From the NCBI RefSeq assembly GCF_016864375.1, contig NZ_CP069356.1, positions 124,001 to 188,000 on the forward strand: 64,000 nt of DNA. Reading direction: 5' to 3'. A program made the position numbers and the translations under genes. The notes below the pieces were generated by a model that ran no database searches, was not told the origin of the DNA, and worked only from the letters and a program-made list of their open reading frames with translations. Source of the DNA: Microvirga sp. VF16 (GTDB lineage Bacteria > Pseudomonadota > Alphaproteobacteria > Rhizobiales > Beijerinckiaceae). Of this stretch, positions 54,889-63,399 are shown piece by piece. Positions within the stretch are counted from its first letter, which is position 1, and every line of letters starts with the position of its first letter.

Positions 54889-56496
54889 CTACCCGGAGAG
54901 CTCGTTCTTCTCGAGTGAAATGATGAGCCCCTCGTCAGGCCCCAGATTGACCTGTGTTCCCGTCATGTCTTCACTCCGACCTTGCAAGGTCGACAGCAAT
55001 ACCCGTCCGCGTGCCCCGTCCGGCAACGAAAGAGTATGCGGCTGGGAGCCAAGGTTTAGCGCCACTAGAAAGCACTCCATCCCATGCTGCCGCTCATAGG
55101 CCAGGACATCGCCTTCTGCCGTGACTGGCGTGTAGCGACCAATGCTCAAGGCCAAGTGCTTCCGCCGCAGCGCGATTAGACGTCGGTAGAGCATCAGGAT
55201 GGAGGTAGGATCATTCTGCAGTCCCTCCACATTACGGGATGCGAAGGTCGAATCCAGTGGAAGCCAGGGCCTGCCGCTTGTAAAGCCCCCGTTGGCTGAG
55301 CCATCCCAGTGCATGGGCGTCCGTTCCGGATCGCGTCCCAGTCCCAGCCCTGGCTCAGTCTTCTCCCAAGGATCCTGGACTGCCTCTGGTGGGATCTCCA
55401 CTTTGCCAATCCCAATCTCGTCGCCGTAGTACATGGTCGGCGTACCTCTGAGAGTCAGAAGCAGCATGGCAGCCACCCGCGTCTGCGGCGGCCCGACACG
55501 GGCGCCGATCCGCGGCTGATCATGATTGCCGAGCACCCAATTCGGCCAGCCACCCTCAGGGAGGACGGCCTCGTACTCATCGATGAGGGCCGCGATCTCT
55601 CGCGCATTCCACGCCGTATGAATGAGCTGGAAATTGAAAGGCAGATGAGCACCGGCAAGATCCTGGCCGTAATAGCTGACGAGGCGTTCCAGCGGCAGGT
55701 AGATCTCCCCAATGAGCACCCGCTCCGGATACTCCTCCAGCACGCGGCGCATATCACTTACAACTTCGTGCACTTCCGGCTGGTCGGCTGAATAGACTTG
55801 GAGAAAGCGATTGATCTCCGCCTGGGTCGGCTGATAGGCGAGGTTCGGTGGATTGTCCCGGAAATGCTCATCCTTGATCAGGTGCCAGATCACATCGACC
55901 CGAAAGCCGTCGACACCGCGGTCAAGCCAGAAGCGTAAGACATCGTACATGGCCGTACGCACCTCAGGATTGCGCCAGTTGAGGTCCGGCTGCTCCCTCA
56001 GGAAGGCATGGTAGTAGTATTGTCCTGTCGCATCAGCCCACTCCCATGCCGATCCGCCGAAATTGCTAATCCAGTTGTTCGGCGGGCCACCGTCCGGCGT
56101 GGGATCACGCCAGATGTACCAGTCGCGCTTCGGAGTGTTTCTTGACGAGCGGCTCTCCTGAAACCAGGGATGTCGATCTGACGTATGATTGGGTACAAAA
56201 TCGAGGATGACCTTGAGCCCTTTGGCGTGTGCCTCCCCAACAAGGTGATCGAAATCGTCCAGTGTACCGAAAATCGGATCGATGCCGCAGTAATCGGCCA
56301 CATCATAGCCGAAGTCGGCCATGGGTGAGTTGTAGATCGGCGAGATCCAGATTGCGTCGACGCCAAGCCAGGTGAAATAGTCAAGGCGCTGGCAAATGCC
56401 CTTCAGATCACCGATGCCGTCGCCGTTGCTGTCCTGAAACGAGCGAGGATAGATCTGATAAACGATGCCATGCTTCCACCATGTCGTCTCAGGCAT
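54889..56496 (-). CDS. GH13 alpha-glucosidase
   Basis: 535 residues, cytoplasmic (no signal peptide). Barrel motifs: DFVPNHTSDRHPWF (about 99), GFRVDVIWHLIKD (nucleophile Asp, about 198), LIGEIYL (Glu, about 265) and VLGNHDQPR (about 322). The opening TTWWKHGIVYQIYPRSFQDSNGDG and the GTPTMYYGDEIGIG block fit GH13_23/17-type alpha-glucosidases (AglA), which hydrolyse sucrose, trehalulose or maltose. It is convergent with the trehalose synthase-like gene with a 30-bp gap. Confidence 0.92.
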   Translation of the reverse strand: MPETTWWKHGIVYQIYPRSFQDSNGDGIGDLKGICQRLDYFTWLGVDAIWISPIYNSPMADFGYDVADYCGIDPIFGTLDDFDHLVGEAHAKGLKVILDFVPNHTSDRHPWFQESRSSRNTPKRDWYIWRDPTPDGGPPNNWISNFGGSAWEWADATGQYYYHAFLREQPDLNWRNPEVRTAMYDVLRFWLDRGVDGFRVDVIWHLIKDEHFRDNPPNLAYQPTQAEINRFLQVYSADQPEVHEVVSDMRRVLEEYPERVLIGEIYLPLERLVSYYGQDLAGAHLPFNFQLIHTAWNAREIAALIDEYEAVLPEGGWPNWVLGNHDQPRIGARVGPPQTRVAAMLLLTLRGTPTMYYGDEIGIGKVEIPPEAVQDPWEKTEPGLGLGRDPERTPMHWDGSANGGFTSGRPWLPLDSTFASRNVEGLQNDPTSILMLYRRLIALRRKHLALSIGRYTPVTAEGDVLAYERQHGMECFLVALNLGSQPHTLSLPDGARGRVLLSTLQGRSEDMTGTQVNLGPDEGLIISLEKNELSG

Positions 56497-56618
56497 AAGG
56501 TTCGCTCCACTGCTGGACCAAGGCTCGGCTGGAGGGGCAAATTCGGTGGGCGCCGACCAGTTCCGACAGCACGAATGAGACCCGCATCATGATTCTGCTG
56601 GAGTCGCTCCAGCGAACT

Positions 56619-56712
56619 TGGTGTGCCACCGTGGAGGTTTTGAGCACCGCTTACGGGCGGCGTCTATTGGAGAATATGTCACGATTGGGATGAATCTCGC
56701 AAAGGGCGCATC
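56619..56712 (+). mobile_element. IS110 5' end remnant
   Basis: GTGTGCCACCGTGGAGG and the following codons (GGFEHRLRAASIGEYVTIGMNLAKG) parallel the sequence just upstream of and into the IS110 transposase at 22.8 kb (GGVEHHLREASMGEVSMIGLDLAKS). Homology ends at about 56710, where the PPC-domain gene begins on the other strand. Confidence 0.75.
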
Positions 56713-56713
56713 C

Positions 56714-57151
56714 TCAGATGCGGATAAGATTGAGACCTGTTTCCGCGTCCTTGCATCGTTGAAGGTGAGTCGGTGCCTCGGTGATGATAACCTCAAGCGT
56801 CGGGCGGACATATCCTCTCGCTAAATGACCAGCAATCGCGCTACCATCCTGTCTGCCCAAAACCAGATGAATGTGGATTGCGGGCTTGCCTGCTTCGTCA
56901 AGACCGATGTCACCGTTAAGGGACGCGACCTCGACCTGCTCATTGACAGGGATCTCCAAGTAGGTCTTGGTCTCCCAATCAAAATAGGACACCACCGCAT
57001 CACTGAGAGCGCCAATTGCTGTGATCTGGGCCGCAGAGAGGCTTTGCTCGCTCGCCAAGCTCTTGAGACTGGCCATGATTTCATCGCCAGTCTCCAGGAT
57101 GGCAACAAAGGTCCGCTGGTCGTCGCTCTCATGGATCAGCTTGTACTTCAT
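56714..57151 (-). CDS. PPC/DUF296-domain protein
   Basis: 145 residues. LETGDEIMASLKSLASEQSLSAAQITAIGALSDAVVSYFD and IHIHLVLGRQDGSAIAGHLARGYVRPTLEVIITE are the two halves of the PPC (DUF296) domain, which forms trimers with a His-x-His metal site (IHIH). In plants it is fused to AT-hooks; bacterial stand-alone forms have no settled role. The C-terminus ends right at an IS110 scar, so the last residues (DAETGLNLIRI) may not be native. Confidence 0.85.
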   Translation of the reverse strand: MKYKLIHESDDQRTFVAILETGDEIMASLKSLASEQSLSAAQITAIGALSDAVVSYFDWETKTYLEIPVNEQVEVASLNGDIGLDEAGKPAIHIHLVLGRQDGSAIAGHLARGYVRPTLEVIITEAPTHLQRCKDAETGLNLIRI

Positions 57152-57252
57152 CTGACACTACCCTCTGGCCAAAGTCGGAAGTTCGGTCCAACTCCTCTCA
57201 GCAGCATCAACGGGCTGAGTTGCTCTGCCGTTCCGGGTGCAGTCGCGAGAGG

Positions 57253-57390
57253 GCACCGTCAGGTTAACCGGCGGGTGACCAGATCGGGGTATCTGTGAGG
57301 GATGAAACCGACCCGTGATCCTCACTATACCCGCCACCGCTTCCTGGCCGAGGTGATCAGCCATGCTATCTGGCTGGCATTGTCATATCT
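57253..57390 (+). mobile_element. IS6-family remnant (left end and transposase N-terminus)
   Basis: An IS6-like end (GGCACCGTCAGGTTAAC, 57253-57269) is followed by ATG 57302. The first codons encode a transposase start (RDPHYTRHRFLAEVISHAIWL) like that at 31.2 kb. It is cut at about 57385 where the IS110 3' flank begins, so IS110 landed inside or beside it. Confidence 0.7.
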
Positions 57391-57399
57391 GGACGCTCC

Positions 57400-58700
57400 C
57401 TGCCGGCAAGGGTTTTGTTGAACGTGAGTGCAAGTGGTCGGGGCAGTCATATCTACGGCCTGTGAGTGCGGCTCGTGTGGCCGCGGGCCCTGATGTCAGT
57501 CCGCAGATCAGATCCCTCACAACTTGGCGAGCTCGCAGCTCTGACAGTACCTCGGGTTTGCCTGATCCCGGCTCGACCGGTTTGCATCACGTCATCGTCA
57601 CCCTTCCCAAACTCAGAACTTCAATCCGTAGCAACCCATCAAGCGGCAGCCACCACGGCAGATCGATAGGCCTCGCCTCTGGCCAGCAGTGCCCAGGCGA
57701 TCCGCGCCGTCTTGTTAGCTAGAGCCACAGAGACCAGCCGAACTGGTTTCCTCGTCAGCAGACTGTTGATCCAAGCGGTGTCTGCCGCTGTCTTCGTTCG
57801 GGCGTAACGGATCACCGCTGTCGCGCCGACCACCAGCAGCGTTCGCAGGTAGCCATCGCCCATCTTCGAGATCCGCCCCAACCGCTCCTTGCCGCCTGAC
57901 GAGTTCGGCCGCGGGGTCAGTCCCAGCCAAGCGGCAAACTCCCGGCCGGAGCGGAAGTGGGACGGATCGGGAACGGTCGCCGCGAGGGCCGTAGCAGTGA
58001 TGAAGCCCACGCCGGGGATCGTCTCAAGCCTTTGGCTCTCCTAGCTCTGCCGGTGCCAGGCCAGCAGTTCGCCCTCAAGCGCTCGGATCCGCGGCTGCAG
58101 ATCGATCAGCTGGTCGACAACAGGCGCCAGAGCCCGGCGGGCCAGCGACGGCAGCACGGCCTTGTCACTCTCATCCGTAAGGATTGCGATCAACTCGCGG
58201 ATGCGACTGATCCCTTGCGCGATGATGATGCCGAACTCGGCCAAATGCCCGCGTAGGGCATTGACCAGCATGGTGCGCTGGCGGATCAGAAGCGCTCGCA
58301 CCCGGTGGAGCATCAAGACGCTCTGCTGCTCGGCTGATTTGACCGGCACGAAGCGCATGCTCGGGCGGGTCACGGCCTCGCAGATTGCCTCGGCATCGGC
58401 CGCGTCGGTCTTGCCGCGTTTGACATAAGCTTTGACGTAAGTCGGCGGCATCAGCTTGACTGCATGCCCCAGCTTGGTCAGCTCACGTGCCCAGTGGTGA
58501 GCGGTCGCGCACGCCTCCATGCCGATCAGGCACGGTGGGAGATCTGCAAAGAACGACAGCATCTCCGTGCGGCGCAGCCTCTTGCGAGCCACGACTTGGC
58601 CGGCGGCATCAACGGCGTGCACCTGGGAGATGTGTTTGGCCAGATCCAGGCCGACTGTGGTAATCTGCATGGCGGACGCTCCCTCCCCTTGTGGCCCTCT
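57400..58700 (-). mobile_element. IS110-family element with an amber-split transposase
   Basis: The 3' noncoding flank near 57455-57520 matches the one near 21575-21640. The transposase frame spans 58670 to 57639. Borders are approximate. Confidence 0.7.
57639..58670 (-). pseudogene. IS110-family transposase with one in-frame TAG
   Basis: The 344-codon frame starts MQITTVGLDLAKHISQVHA and runs through IGMEACATAHHW and KTDAADAEAICEA. A single amber codon at 58041-58043 follows AWHRQS, and the same frame continues ESQRLETIPGVGFITATALA to AAWLGLTPRPNSSGGK and a normal end. No frameshift. Without readthrough the product lacks the C-terminal catalytic Ser domain. The best reading is a decayed copy; readthrough is possible but unproven. 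Confidence 0.88.
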
Positions 58701-58904
58701 TCATGACGACCACCCTTTGGCACTTTGATGCCGATGAGCAGGGAGCGTCCACTCCATCAACTTAAGCAAATAAGGGCTGTTGGAAGTCATCACGCTCAGG
58801 GCGAAGCCATTGGACGTCCATTATCCACTCTGGGCGAAAAATTCACAAAACGCAGGCGAAACCCGTTAAGTTGACGATGCCTCACCTCCACGAAGAGAGC
58901 GAGC
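58671..58904. other. Intergenic stretch
   Basis: About 230 bp covering the 5' end of the IS110 element and the methyltransferase promoter region. No gene seen. Confidence 0.4.
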
Positions 58905-59762
58905 GTGGGATTGACTGTCCAACCGAACACCGGACGCTCGATTGCGGGTCTGGGCTGCGTCGAGCAGACCTTGCTCATCCCCCTGGCTGCACGCGCGCTC
59001 GCCCGCCGTCTTCTCCCTCACCGGGGCTTTGCTGATCCAACGGCCGAAGCGATCGTCGTGCGCCTTGCTTACGACCTCACCCCATTCGAAGCTGACCGGG
59101 AGATGCTGCGGGGCTTGGTCGAGCGCAGTCTGGTCTTGGATCGGCTCTTGCGTGACTTCCTCAACCCTCACCCCGACGCTCAGGTGCTCAGCCTGGGGTC
59201 TGGCCTGTCGACCCAGTTTGAGCGGCTTGATAACGGTCGGCTCCGCTGGGTGGATGTCGATCTCCCCGAGGTTGTGGAGTTGCGACGCACCCTGTTCCCG
59301 CCCCACCCGCGCAGGTGCCTGGTGAGCGCCTCAGTTACCGAGGCCGGTTGGACCTCCAGCCTTGGCGATCTGCGTGGCCCGACCTTCGTGGTCGCCGAAG
59401 GTCTCTTGATGTATCTCGAGCGCGCGCAGGTTTTTCAGCTGGCGCGAGACCTGGCAGAGGTACAAGGGGGTGGCCCGGCCGAGTTCGCCTACGACTACTA
59501 CTGTTCCCACATGGTCGGCCAGGCATGGCTGAATCTGTCGCTGCGCCGGCTCGGGGCTGAGTTCAGATGGGGTCTGGCGTGCCCGGAGGAGCTTTCGCTT
59601 GGCGAACCGCGCTGGCATGTAATTGGCACCTACCCGGTGATGGAGCGGCTGGGCTGGCCCTACGATCTGCTCTGGCCCTGGGTTCGCTTGTTCACGGGCG
59701 TTCAGCCCTATGGCATCGCACACTTGCGGCTCTTGGACAGCGCCTGGGGGCATGCGAGTTGA
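58905..59762 (+). CDS. LCM-family class I methyltransferase
   Basis: 285 residues, GTG start. It resembles leucine-carboxyl-methyltransferase-type (PPM1/Tcmp) SAM enzymes: the SAM loop VLSLGSGLSTQFERL (about 93-107), WVDVDLPEVVELRRTLF and VVAEGLLMYLERAQV. YDYYCSHMV and GTYPVMERLGWPYDLLWP follow in the C-terminal part. Bacterial members act on small molecules or in polyketide methylation; the target here is unknown. It is isolated between IS debris and the phaC remnant. Confidence 0.85.
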   Translation: MGLTVQPNTGRSIAGLGCVEQTLLIPLAARALARRLLPHRGFADPTAEAIVVRLAYDLTPFEADREMLRGLVERSLVLDRLLRDFLNPHPDAQVLSLGSGLSTQFERLDNGRLRWVDVDLPEVVELRRTLFPPHPRRCLVSASVTEAGWTSSLGDLRGPTFVVAEGLLMYLERAQVFQLARDLAEVQGGGPAEFAYDYYCSHMVGQAWLNLSLRRLGAEFRWGLACPEELSLGEPRWHVIGTYPVMERLGWPYDLLWPWVRLFTGVQPYGIAHLRLLDSAWGHAS

Positions 59763-59815
59763 GCACTTGAAGGAAGATCATGGCAACCGAAACACCGACG
59801 GCAGCGGTCCTGTGC

Positions 59816-60382
59816 TCAGCTTTTCACCCGGACATAGCTGCCCGGCGCATCCTCAATGGGGGTGAGCCTACCCCCGCCGATCTCCCGGGCCGGAACGTGT
59901 CTCCCGTCCTGTGCCTCGCTCCAGTCCTGCAGTCCGGCCACCAGGAGCCCGGGTGCTCCTGCGCGGCTTCGAGCCAGGTCTCGAGTTCCCCCACAGGCGG
60001 CCCGTCAGTCCAGTACTGGTCTCGGTTCCGTGCCGGCGGGTTCACAACTCCGGCGATATGACCCGAACCGGCCACGACAAACCGGATGGAGCCCCCATGG
60101 AACTGGGCCCCTGAGAACACCGACCGCGCCGGTGCAATATGGTCCTCCTGGGCCGCCAGATGGTAGATCGGTGTGGTCACCTTCGAGAGGTCGAGGGTGA
60201 CGCCGCCCATTTGGATGCGCCGCTGCGAGAGATCATTGTTGATGTAGCAGCGCCGCAGATAGAAGCTGTGGTTCGCTGCGGGAATGCGGGTCGAATCCGA
60301 GTTCCAGTACAGGAGGTCCAACGGCAGCGGCGTCTGTCCCTTCAGGTACACGTCGACGACGTAGGGCCAGATCAGGCCCCCA
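59816..60382 (-). pseudogene. phaC: PHA synthase C-terminal fragment, truncated and frameshifted
   Basis: The C-terminal third of class I poly(3-hydroxyalkanoate) synthase is clear: LIWPYVVDVYLKGQ, LPLDLLYWNSDSTRIPAANHSFYL, TPIYHLAAQEDHIAP with the catalytic Asp, and SGHIAGVVNPP with the catalytic His. The N-terminal two thirds with the nucleophile Cys are missing; homology starts at an IS6-like scar near 60385. After PGSWWPDC the frame is wrong. A 4-bp deletion best explains it, since the proper end (LQDWSEAQDGRHVPA...IEDAPGSYVRVKS) continues in another frame to 59816. Not functional. Confidence 0.85.
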
Positions 60383-60483
60383 TGTTGCATTAACTGTGCG
60401 AGGCACAAGCTATAGCGTATCTGTCCGCTGAAGCAGCTACTAGATCCTGCGGCTTGACAGGTTAATGCAACAGAGCTCTTGAA
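60383..60483. mobile_element. IS6-like scar with 12-bp inverted ends
   Basis: TGTTGCATTAAC at 60383-60394 is inverted exactly at 60461-60472. Read outward the right end is GAGCTCTGTTGCATTAAC, like an IS6 terminal repeat (GGCTCTGTTGC). The 66 bp between them cannot encode a transposase. It marks the point where phaC is cut. Confidence 0.6.
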
Positions 60484-60742
60484 CACGCCACCCTCCGCCA
60501 TCGGTCACGATCGCTGAAGCTCCGTAATAAAAAGCGCAACACATTCCCATTTAGCTGCTCTCGCAGAGATTTATATTACTAATCGTTTAATAGTATAAAT
60601 TATGGGCAATTGTTTTCATTGAAGAAGGTGTGTAATCGTAACTACATCCAGCATGGATACGCCTCTATGACTGGTCTGGTGACGCGCCCAAGTACAGCGT
60701 TCCGATAAGCGACTAAGAATATGGCGTAGAAGGGAATATGCT
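60484..60742. other. AT-rich intergenic stretch
   Basis: About 260 bp, AT-rich between 60540 and 60620. It probably holds the promoter of the receiver-domain gene. No gene seen. Confidence 0.4.
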
Positions 60743-61147
60743 GTGGCCCGGTCCAGTGCCGCGGGACGCCCTTGTGCGTTACTCGTCGAGAGCAATGCCG
60801 CTATTGGCATGTACCTAGCCGATGATCTGGAGGATCAAGGCTATGCAGTTGCGGGCCCGTTTACTTGTGCTGGCGCGATGAAGTGGCTCGCGACCGACAC
60901 CCCTGACATAGCGGTCTTGGATGTTGACTTGCAGTCTGGCTCCTGCGTTGGAATGGCGCGTGAACTGAAGCAGCGGAAAGTGCCAATCATTGTCTACTCA
61001 CCTCATGAACAAAAACATGCTCTGCCTGAGTTTCAGCAGATGCCCTGGGTGTCTATCCCATCAACCATCGACGCGCTCCACAACGCTTTGGCGGATTATG
61101 GGATTGTAGAAGTCCGTCAATCTCAGCCTAAGGAGCGTCAGCGATAG
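60743..61147 (+). CDS. Single-domain response regulator, conserved Lys replaced
   Basis: 134 residues, GTG start. Receiver domain only: LLVESNAAIGMYLADDLE at the start, the phosphoacceptor Asp in DIAVLDVDLQSG (about 57) and the switch Ser in PIIVYSPHE (about 83). The usual Lys near position 105 is replaced (WVSIPST, Ile). There is no output domain. Such stand-alone receivers act in phosphorelays or sequester phosphate, and some modulate the general stress response. An HWE kinase lies 460 bp downstream. Confidence 0.85.
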   Translation: MARSSAAGRPCALLVESNAAIGMYLADDLEDQGYAVAGPFTCAGAMKWLATDTPDIAVLDVDLQSGSCVGMARELKQRKVPIIVYSPHEQKHALPEFQQMPWVSIPSTIDALHNALADYGIVEVRQSQPKERQR

Positions 61148-61456
61148 GCTTGAGGCTGCGATTTTCTTGCTTTGGCTGACAACCCACTCTGACGTCAGCA
61201 CTGCATTCCCGATCCGGTATCAAAGATAGGCCATCTTGCGCGGGTGGAAGAAGGGGTTCTGTCAGAACCCTTCGCCGCGGCCCTCAAGGCAGAGAGTGAA
61301 GAGCGGTTGGCTTGGAGTGTCCTTGTCGTCGCGGCCTGCTAGACGGTGACGGAGTAAAGCGTCTGAGCACTAATGCCGAGATTGGGGGGGGTGTGGCACA
61401 CCTTGACACTCAGCCGCTCACCCTTAACCTCCCTGGCTATGTCAGCACGCAGAACC
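61148..61456. other. Intergenic stretch
   Basis: About 310 bp between the receiver gene and the ParD-like gene. No gene or convincing promoter found. Confidence 0.4.
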
Positions 61457-61630
61457 ATGAATGTTTCCATCACCCCGAAACTGGAACAGTTCGTTGCAGC
61501 CCGTGTGGCTTCTGGACAATATCAGAGCGCGAGTGAGGTGGTCCGCGCGGCTCTGAGGCTGCTTATACGGGAAGAAAAGATTCAGAACAGCCCCCGCCGA
61601 GCGTCTGAGCATGAGCGACAAAAATCCTGA
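61457..61630 (+). CDS. ParD/CopG-family antitoxin-like protein, orphan
   Basis: 57 residues from MNVSITPKLEQFVAARV. The ribbon-helix-helix start (NVSITPKLEQFVAARVASGQYQSASEVVRAALRLL, two halves) is the typical ParD DNA-binding dimer. It is shorter than usual (about 80) and no ParE toxin frame follows. Its last 20 bases overlap the start of the HWE kinase gene, so the two may be coupled. It might autoregulate the kinase operon. Confidence 0.75.
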   Translation: MNVSITPKLEQFVAARVASGQYQSASEVVRAALRLLIREEKIQNSPRRASEHERQKS

Positions 61631-63212
61631 GTTGTTGGACCAGAATAGCCTGCTTCAGCAGCTTGAGGCGACGCTCCAGCGTCTTGAGAAGCTAGAGCAT
61701 GAGAACGAGTATCTTCGGACTCAGTTGACGGCTCGACGTGCCGAAAGCAACGCTACTGCGGCTTCTACGGCGGACAAAGTACAAGAGGACATAGCCTCCG
61801 TCGCATTAGAGCACGCTCACAGGCTGGCTAGCGCCAGTTCGCGCATCAGGGAACTCAGGCAATCCCGGAATTCACTGCGTGCCAGTGAAAGCTGGCTTCG
61901 CGCCATCCTTGAGAGCGCAACGGACTACGCCATCATCACGCTTGACCTGAATGGCGCTGTCACAAGCTGGAACAGCGGAGCGCGGAACATCCTCGGCTGG
62001 GATGAAGATGAGGTCCTCGGACGCAATGGAGCATTCTTCTTCACCTCTGAGGACCGGGAAGCAGGTGTGCCGAAGAAGGAGATGCAAACCGCTGTGGCTC
62101 AAGGACGAGCCGGGGACGAACGCTGGCACCTGAAGAAGGACGGAACCTGTTTCTGGGGGAACGGTGTTCTTATGCCCATCAAGGATGGCGAGCTACTGGG
62201 CTATCTCAAGATCCTGCGCGATCGTACGGAGGAGCGGCAAAGCGAGCAGGACCTACGCGAGAGCCAAGAGCGGCTTTGGGAGATCCTGGAGAGTATCTCG
62301 GACGCCTTCTATGCTGTGGATCATGAGTGGCGCTTCACCTACATCAACCGCAAGACCGAAGAGATTTGGAGCCGCAGGCGTGAGGACCTTATTGGCAAGG
62401 TCTATTGGGAAGAGTTCCCTCAATCTGTCGCTAGTATTCCCTATAAGGCCCATCAACAGGCGATGCAGGAGCGCCGCCCGGTGCGCATTGAGGCTTTATC
62501 GCCCATTGTAAAATACTGGGTGGATATCAGCATCTATCCAACAGCCGATGGCGGGCTGTCGGTCTACTTCAGGGACATCAGCGAGCGAAAAAGGGCAGAG
62601 GAGCATCAGCGCCTACTGATCAACGAGTTGAATCATCGGGTGAAAAATACCCTTGCTACCGTTCAATCCATCACAAGTCAGACCCTGCGCACGGCTGCGA
62701 CACCGGAAGCGGCCAGGGAAGCTATCGCAAGCCGCCTGATTGCCTTATCGCGAGCTCATGATGTTCTGACCCGTGAGAACTGGGAAGGCGCTTATCTGCG
62801 TGAAATCATTTGCCAAGCCATCGAGCCTTACCGCTGGTACGGCGATGGTCGCTTCGACATCCGAGGGCCTGAGGTCAGGCTATCCCCTCGCGTTGCGCTG
62901 GCGATGGCCATGGCACTCCAGGAGCTTGTGACGAATGCGGTGAAGTACGGTGCACTCTCGAATGGGACAGGCCGGGTGATGATTGTCTGGACACTGACGG
63001 GCGATGCGGGCCAGCCCGTGATGGAAATGTGCTGGGAGGAAATGGGAGGCCCGCCTGTTCAGGAGCCGAGCTGCAGAGGTTTTGGAACGAGATTGATTGA
63101 GCGCAGCCTTGCTCAGGAGTTGAGCGGCAAGGTGGAAATCAAGTTCGAGCCTAGTGGTGTAGTTTGCACCATGGTTTCGCCGCTGGCGGTTGAGACTCAG
63201 CTCGAACGGTAA
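61611..63212 (+). CDS. PAS-PAS HWE-family sensor histidine kinase
   Basis: 533 residues, no membrane segment. A coiled coil (about 10-85: LLQQLEATLQRLEKLEHENEYL in part) leads to two PAS domains: about 92-210 (ATDYAIITLDLNGAVTSWNSG; FFFTSEDREAGVP) and about 215-325 (ISDAFYAVDHEWRFTYINRK). The HWE domain follows (INELNHRVKNTLATVQSI, phospho-His about 341), then an HWE-type ATPase with ALQELVTNAVKYGALS and RGFGTRLIERSL. HWE kinases often feed the PhyR/NepR/EcfG stress pathway in this order, which fits the NepR-EcfG gene at 36 kb. Signal unknown; the first PAS could bind a flavin, but I see no NCRFLQ motif. Confidence 0.93.
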   Translation: MSDKNPELLDQNSLLQQLEATLQRLEKLEHENEYLRTQLTARRAESNATAASTADKVQEDIASVALEHAHRLASASSRIRELRQSRNSLRASESWLRAILESATDYAIITLDLNGAVTSWNSGARNILGWDEDEVLGRNGAFFFTSEDREAGVPKKEMQTAVAQGRAGDERWHLKKDGTCFWGNGVLMPIKDGELLGYLKILRDRTEERQSEQDLRESQERLWEILESISDAFYAVDHEWRFTYINRKTEEIWSRRREDLIGKVYWEEFPQSVASIPYKAHQQAMQERRPVRIEALSPIVKYWVDISIYPTADGGLSVYFRDISERKRAEEHQRLLINELNHRVKNTLATVQSITSQTLRTAATPEAAREAIASRLIALSRAHDVLTRENWEGAYLREIICQAIEPYRWYGDGRFDIRGPEVRLSPRVALAMAMALQELVTNAVKYGALSNGTGRVMIVWTLTGDAGQPVMEMCWEEMGGPPVQEPSCRGFGTRLIERSLAQELSGKVEIKFEPSGVVCTMVSPLAVETQLER

Positions 63213-63399
63213 AGATTCTTCCTATTGCTACGGGTTTGAGTAACGACTGCTCGTGGCTCTGAATCGTTTGTCTCAACGGTGGGGGATAGCGCACTCCAGC
63301 GATCAAATGGCTCCGGAGGGAGGACGTCCTGTGTAGTAGTCGGCATTTGATCGGACACTCGGCGTCAGAGAGTGATCGGGTCGAGCCTGTCCGACCGGA
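63213..63399. other. IS481 flank
   Basis: About 190 bp between the kinase and the transposase. It should contain the terminal repeat of the IS481 element, which I could not define with only one end in view. Confidence 0.4.

Noticed and set aside
61457..61630. Complete ParDE toxin-antitoxin pair
   Set aside because: The next gene is a histidine kinase, and no ParE-like frame lies on either side.
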